Below, in pieces: positions 60,830-64,000 of a DNA stretch of 64,000 nt. The notes under the pieces were generated by a model that ran no database searches, was not told where the DNA came from, and saw only the letters and a program-made list of their open reading frames with translations. Position numbers and translations under genes: made by a program. The stretch covers positions 124,001-188,000 of the forward strand of contig CAVTPG010000002.1 in NCBI GenBank assembly GCA_963736595.1. Reading direction: 5' to 3'. This stretch comes from Parapontixanthobacter sp963736595. GTDB taxonomy: Bacteria; Pseudomonadota; Alphaproteobacteria; Sphingomonadales; Sphingomonadaceae. Position 1 is the first letter of the stretch. Each line of letters starts with the position of its first letter.

Positions 60830-60857
60830 AAGGGCCGCACCCGAAGGCACGGCCCTT
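60830..60857. terminator. Bidirectional hairpin between the inhibitor and autotransporter genes
   Basis: AAGGGCCG at 60830-60837 pairs with CGGCCCTT at 60850-60857. On the minus strand the stem is followed by TTTTCG, fitting a terminator for the autotransporter gene; on the plus strand the tail is TTAATC, so weaker. Confidence 0.65.
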
Positions 60858-60876
60858 AATCGCATAAAGTCTCAGA

Positions 60877-63800
60877 TTAGAAGCGGATGCTCATATCTGC
60901 GACGGCACGGTCGTTGCGCACCGTGTCACGTCCGATGGCCGTTTCGAAACCGGCACCGAATTTAACGAGGCCGCGCGTTACCGAGATGCCGCCTTTCAGC
61001 TCTGCCCAGTTGCTGTCGCCATTGGCCAGCGGCAACAGGATCGGCACATCGCTTGCCGCAGCAAAGCGAACGCTTAGCCCATTATCGGCACCATCCAGCA
61101 TCCGCACGTAATTGGCCTGCATCTGCGGGACCAGTGTCCAGCCATTGCCGATGGTTTCTGACCCGGCCAGTTTCGCACCAAGGCGCGCTTCAATCTGGCT
61201 GGTCGAGTAATCATCGATCGCCAGCGCCGTCTCCCCGCCGACCTCTTCAAAGCCATTGAGATGTGTGCGGTTGTAAGCCACCTGAACGCGTGGTGTCAGA
61301 GTCAGACCTTGCGACACGGCCAGGTTCACGCCCGTTTCTGCCAGCGCTGTCAGGCGCTCGCTTGAACGGTCACCGCGCAGATCGAATTGCGAAGCGCCAT
61401 CCCATCCAATGCGGGCCATATCCGTTTCGGCAAGCTGGTAATTGCCTGCAAAACCGACATAGGCGCCTTCGCCAAGCTGATACGAACCATAGGCCGAAAC
61501 CTGGTTCATCTCGCTTTGCGCATTATCGGCCCCAGTGTTGGCGATACCGCTGGCATAACCATAAGCCACACCGATCGTCAGATTCTCGCGAACTTCATGC
61601 TCGATGCCCATACCAAAGTAGCGGCTTTGCTGGCGATCATCGACATTGCCCGTATTGCCTGCGCTGTTATGCGAGGCGAGCATTCCGCCGGTGACGAAAC
61701 CGGTGAAGCCTTCGGGCAAAGCCAGTTCCTGCGTCTGGTCAGGCGAGAGATTGGCAAAGCCGTTACGCGCAGCTGGCGAATTACCGGCATTCTGACCGAC
61801 CACACCGTAAACGGAACCGCTTACGTTCAGCGATCCGCTGCTGGCATTGCCCATCAGCGACAGACGATCCGTAACACCATCGAACAATTTCGCCGCCTGC
61901 TGCTGCTCGAGCAGATGCGCATCGTCGTTGATACGCGGAGCCAGCCCATCAAGCGCCAGCGTCAGCGATTGCTCGTCCAGCAAATCGATGGTGCCATACA
62001 AATTATAGAGCGAATCGTAGGATGTGTAGCGCAGCTTGTCCAAAGCCTTGGCAAAGGCGATGGTCGAGCGCTTGGCATTCTTCAGGAACCCAAAGAATGA
62101 CTGCGCTCGCAATTCGGCAGTGATGGTGGTGTCGGTGTAAGTCAGCTCAGGTCGCAAAACGCCGGTAAACGAATAGACGTTCGCAAACTCGCCCTGGACC
62201 TGTCCGGCAGTGGCAATGGTTACCACTTGACCGAAACGTGGAGCCGGTCCTCGCAAGCCCCGCGTAAAGAATAACGAGGCTCCGTTGCTGGTGTCATCCA
62301 CATCCGACAGCGATAGGATACCTGTCACATCGAGCATATCGTTCTCGCGGCGATTGGCGTCCATGAATACATCGGTGGCTGAGGTGAGGATCAGATTGCC
62401 ATCGACCGTCAGCGTTCCCGCCTTGCCGAAGCCGCCCGGTGCAACCAGCGCATCGATCACCGTGACAAATGGCGCACGGATCGTGCCACTGCCCGACAAA
62501 ACGCCGCCCATGATAAAGGCTTCGCGCGCAGCCAGCGTGCCATCAATATTGCTCCATCCTGCAATCTGATTGAAATCACCAAGCGAGGTCAGCGATGCGC
62601 TGTCATCCAGATCAAAGAAAGTCGGACCGTTGACGGTAAACTTGTCAATCGTGATATCAGCACCCTGAAGCTGCGTGATGCCCTTGGTCAATGTGACATC
62701 GAAATAGCGCGCGCGAATGCCGAGCGGTCCGCTGCCTTTGATGTTGTTCGGTACGAAATTCTGAGTGCCGGGGCCGCCTTCGACGAAGAATTCATCGCCG
62801 GTTGCTCCGACAACGCCAGCCTGCGTAAAGTCCTGACAATCGGAGAGGAAGCACACATCGCCGAATTTGGCTCCGTCGCCACTGGTTCCCTGACCCGGCG
62901 CATCGGGAAGGCGATTGATCAACTCGCCGTCCAGATCAACCAGATAATTGGGGTCCATCGCCTGGATCCAGTGACCCGGATCGGTCCATTGGCCGATCCC
63001 GCCTTTTGTCGTTGCATAGACATAGGGATTGTTGGCAACGATCACGTCCCAATAAGCGTGCAGCGGTTGATAGAAGCTGTGTCCACCATATGAGCTGAAT
63101 GGCTGCGCACCGAAGAAGCGCGAACCGCCCGATAGAACGCCAATTACAACCGGCACGTCATACTTTTCATCAACGATCAGCGGTCCGCCGCTGTCGCCGC
63201 CAGCTGTTCCTGATTCGCGCGGCAGAGCCACGTCATTGTCACCGAACAAACCGAAATCGAAGCGGCCTTCGGCTGGGTTGAAAGCATCGCTACCGGCCGG
63301 ATCACTGAATGAGGTCATGTAGAGATTCTGTGGCAACGCACCGGATGCGTTTCCGAACAGGAACTCGTTGCGATCGGCAAGCGAGCCCAGGAACGACACG
63401 TAGTTTTCACCGATGCGGCGACGGAAATCGACCCCTTGAACATCGCCAAGGGTGCCGTTTCCGGTCCGCCCGTAACCAGTGACCGTCACATGGGCCTGTT
63501 CGTCCAGTGGCGTGAACAACATCGCCCAAGTCGGAATATCGAATGCTGGCGTATCCAAAGTCGCGATTGCAACATCGGCTTGCAGAAAGTTTCCAGCCGG
63601 ATTTACCGACTCTGGAATATAATAAAGATGTTCGACGTTGAAGAAGGAAGACCCGACCACGCTGTTAAAGCCGCTGTTAATCCAGTCGATTGTGGCCGGA
63701 AGATTATCGGCTTCGAAACCGAAACCCATCGGCGTTCCGCCGTCTTGCGAACCGTAAGCATCTGCTGGCCGGCTGTTGGCGCAATGCGCAGCGAATAATA

Positions 63801-64000
63801 CGGTTCGAGGATTGATCAGCGTCCCGGTGCAAAGCCCTACGCCGCCATCGCCGTTCCAGATAATCATCTGCCCGACGCCGTTGATGCCGCTATCGTCGAG
63901 AATGCCGTTGGGCGGCGGTGCATTGGGATCGAGATCGTCGCGCGGGACCACGCTGGGAATATCGTCAACTTCGTCTGGATTCAGGCCATGATAGCCGCCG
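60877..64000 (-). CDS. Trypsin-like serine protease autotransporter (5' end cut by window)
   Basis: The frame stays open to the window edge, so the signal peptide is missing; 1041 residues are seen. The passenger's protease domain has the catalytic His in RTVLFAAHC, Asp in QADVAIATLD, and Ser in GGDSGGPLIV. A beta-helix-like passenger with repeated short strands follows (to about residue 690), then an autotransporter barrel (about 770-1041) ending in DMSIRF, with terminal Phe for outer-membrane insertion. Secreted across the outer membrane as a type V system. A hairpin terminator follows. Substrate unknown. Confidence 0.88.
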   Translation of the reverse strand, partial: GGYHGLNPDEVDDIPSVVPRDDLDPNAPPPNGILDDSGINGVGQMIIWNGDGGVGLCTGTLINPRTVLFAAHCANSRPADAYGSQDGGTPMGFGFEADNLPATIDWINSGFNSVVGSSFFNVEHLYYIPESVNPAGNFLQADVAIATLDTPAFDIPTWAMLFTPLDEQAHVTVTGYGRTGNGTLGDVQGVDFRRRIGENYVSFLGSLADRNEFLFGNASGALPQNLYMTSFSDPAGSDAFNPAEGRFDFGLFGDNDVALPRESGTAGGDSGGPLIVDEKYDVPVVIGVLSGGSRFFGAQPFSSYGGHSFYQPLHAYWDVIVANNPYVYATTKGGIGQWTDPGHWIQAMDPNYLVDLDGELINRLPDAPGQGTSGDGAKFGDVCFLSDCQDFTQAGVVGATGDEFFVEGGPGTQNFVPNNIKGSGPLGIRARYFDVTLTKGITQLQGADITIDKFTVNGPTFFDLDDSASLTSLGDFNQIAGWSNIDGTLAAREAFIMGGVLSGSGTIRAPFVTVIDALVAPGGFGKAGTLTVDGNLILTSATDVFMDANRRENDMLDVTGILSLSDVDDTSNGASLFFTRGLRGPAPRFGQVVTIATAGQVQGEFANVYSFTGVLRPELTYTDTTITAELRAQSFFGFLKNAKRSTIAFAKALDKLRYTSYDSLYNLYGTIDLLDEQSLTLALDGLAPRINDDAHLLEQQQAAKLFDGVTDRLSLMGNASSGSLNVSGSVYGVVGQNAGNSPAARNGFANLSPDQTQELALPEGFTGFVTGGMLASHNSAGNTGNVDDRQQSRYFGMGIEHEVRENLTIGVAYGYASGIANTGADNAQSEMNQVSAYGSYQLGEGAYVGFAGNYQLAETDMARIGWDGASQFDLRGDRSSERLTALAETGVNLAVSQGLTLTPRVQVAYNRTHLNGFEEVGGETALAIDDYSTSQIEARLGAKLAGSETIGNGWTLVPQMQANYVRMLDGADNGLSVRFAAASDVPILLPLANGDSNWAELKGGISVTRGLVKFGAGFETAIGRDTVRNDRAVADMSIRF

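Noticed and set aside
1..64000. CRISPR arrays, IS elements, prophage, integron or defence islands
   Set aside because: No regularly spaced repeats, transposase, integrase, restriction or toxin-antitoxin genes were seen.

Overview
The window is a gene-dense, IS-free and phage-free stretch of an alphaproteobacterial chromosome. The best guess is order Sphingomonadales, probably Erythrobacteraceae or a relative. The clues are moderate-to-high GC, a COQ4-type ubiquinone gene, DUF2842, the PEP-CTERM/XrtA regulators PrsK/PrsR, a ScfR-type regulator divergent from isocitrate lyase, and a zapA - 6S RNA - 5-formyl-THF cyclo-ligase order. The taxonomic call is inference from gene content, not from a phylogeny. 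No gap without a gene exceeds 300 bp, so what remains is promoters, leaders and terminators.

Layout. 0-8.4 kb holds a minus operon xseB-ispA-coaD-cyclophilin, then purL and a nitroreductase, a bacterial coq4, a frameshifted serB, and miaA. 8.4-13.7 kb is the branched-chain amino acid block ilvB-ilvN-ilvC and leuA, with a leucine-rich leader peptide and an RNA stem in front of leuA. 13.7-17.2 kb has a nitronate monooxygenase, a flavodoxin-like protein, recJ and tRNA-Glu. 17.3-24.7 kb is a complete phosphate regulon, phoR-pstSCAB-phoU-phoB, with a candidate PHO box before pstS. 24.7-28.2 kb is a minus-strand set: a radical SAM protein, a DUF4130-UdgX fusion and a frameshifted extensin-like gene. 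28.3-32.4 kb has a PPOx-like flavin protein, an SLC6-type symporter, a frameshifted panB and a DUF475 membrane protein. 32.4-39.4 kb carries prsR/prsK, the scfR-type regulator, aceA and a 56-residue ORF.

39.4-46.3 kb contains an M20 amidohydrolase, an SLC13-type permease, tRNA-Leu, suhB and efp, then a small secreted protein and thiE. 44.8-51.4 kb is the central carbon cluster tkt-gap-pgk-(2OG oxygenase)-fda-thiE on the minus strand. 51.7-53.6 kb holds a coiled-coil ORF, zapA, the probable 6S RNA, 5-formyl-THF cyclo-ligase, DUF2842 and tRNA-Asp. 53.7-57.5 kb encodes a branched-chain 2-oxoacid dehydrogenase (E1alpha, E1beta, E2). The end of the window has thyA, DUF3429, a COQ8/UbiB-family kinase-like protein, an I78-type inhibitor lipoprotein, and a trypsin-like autotransporter cut by the window edge.

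The genes are mostly core metabolism: branched-chain amino acid synthesis and breakdown, glycolysis/pentose phosphate, the glyoxylate shunt, CoA, folate and ubiquinone synthesis, and phosphate control. Two things stand out. First, three conserved genes (serB, the extensin-like gene, panB) each carry exactly one extra base that splits the reading frame, which looks like either sequence error or recent decay. Second, the radical SAM / DUF4130-UdgX pair is a little-characterised putative DNA repair module whose UdgX part keeps the signature motif linked to covalent uracil-DNA capture. The leuA leader, the 2OG oxygenase inside the glycolytic operon, and the I78 inhibitor facing a secreted protease are further leads.
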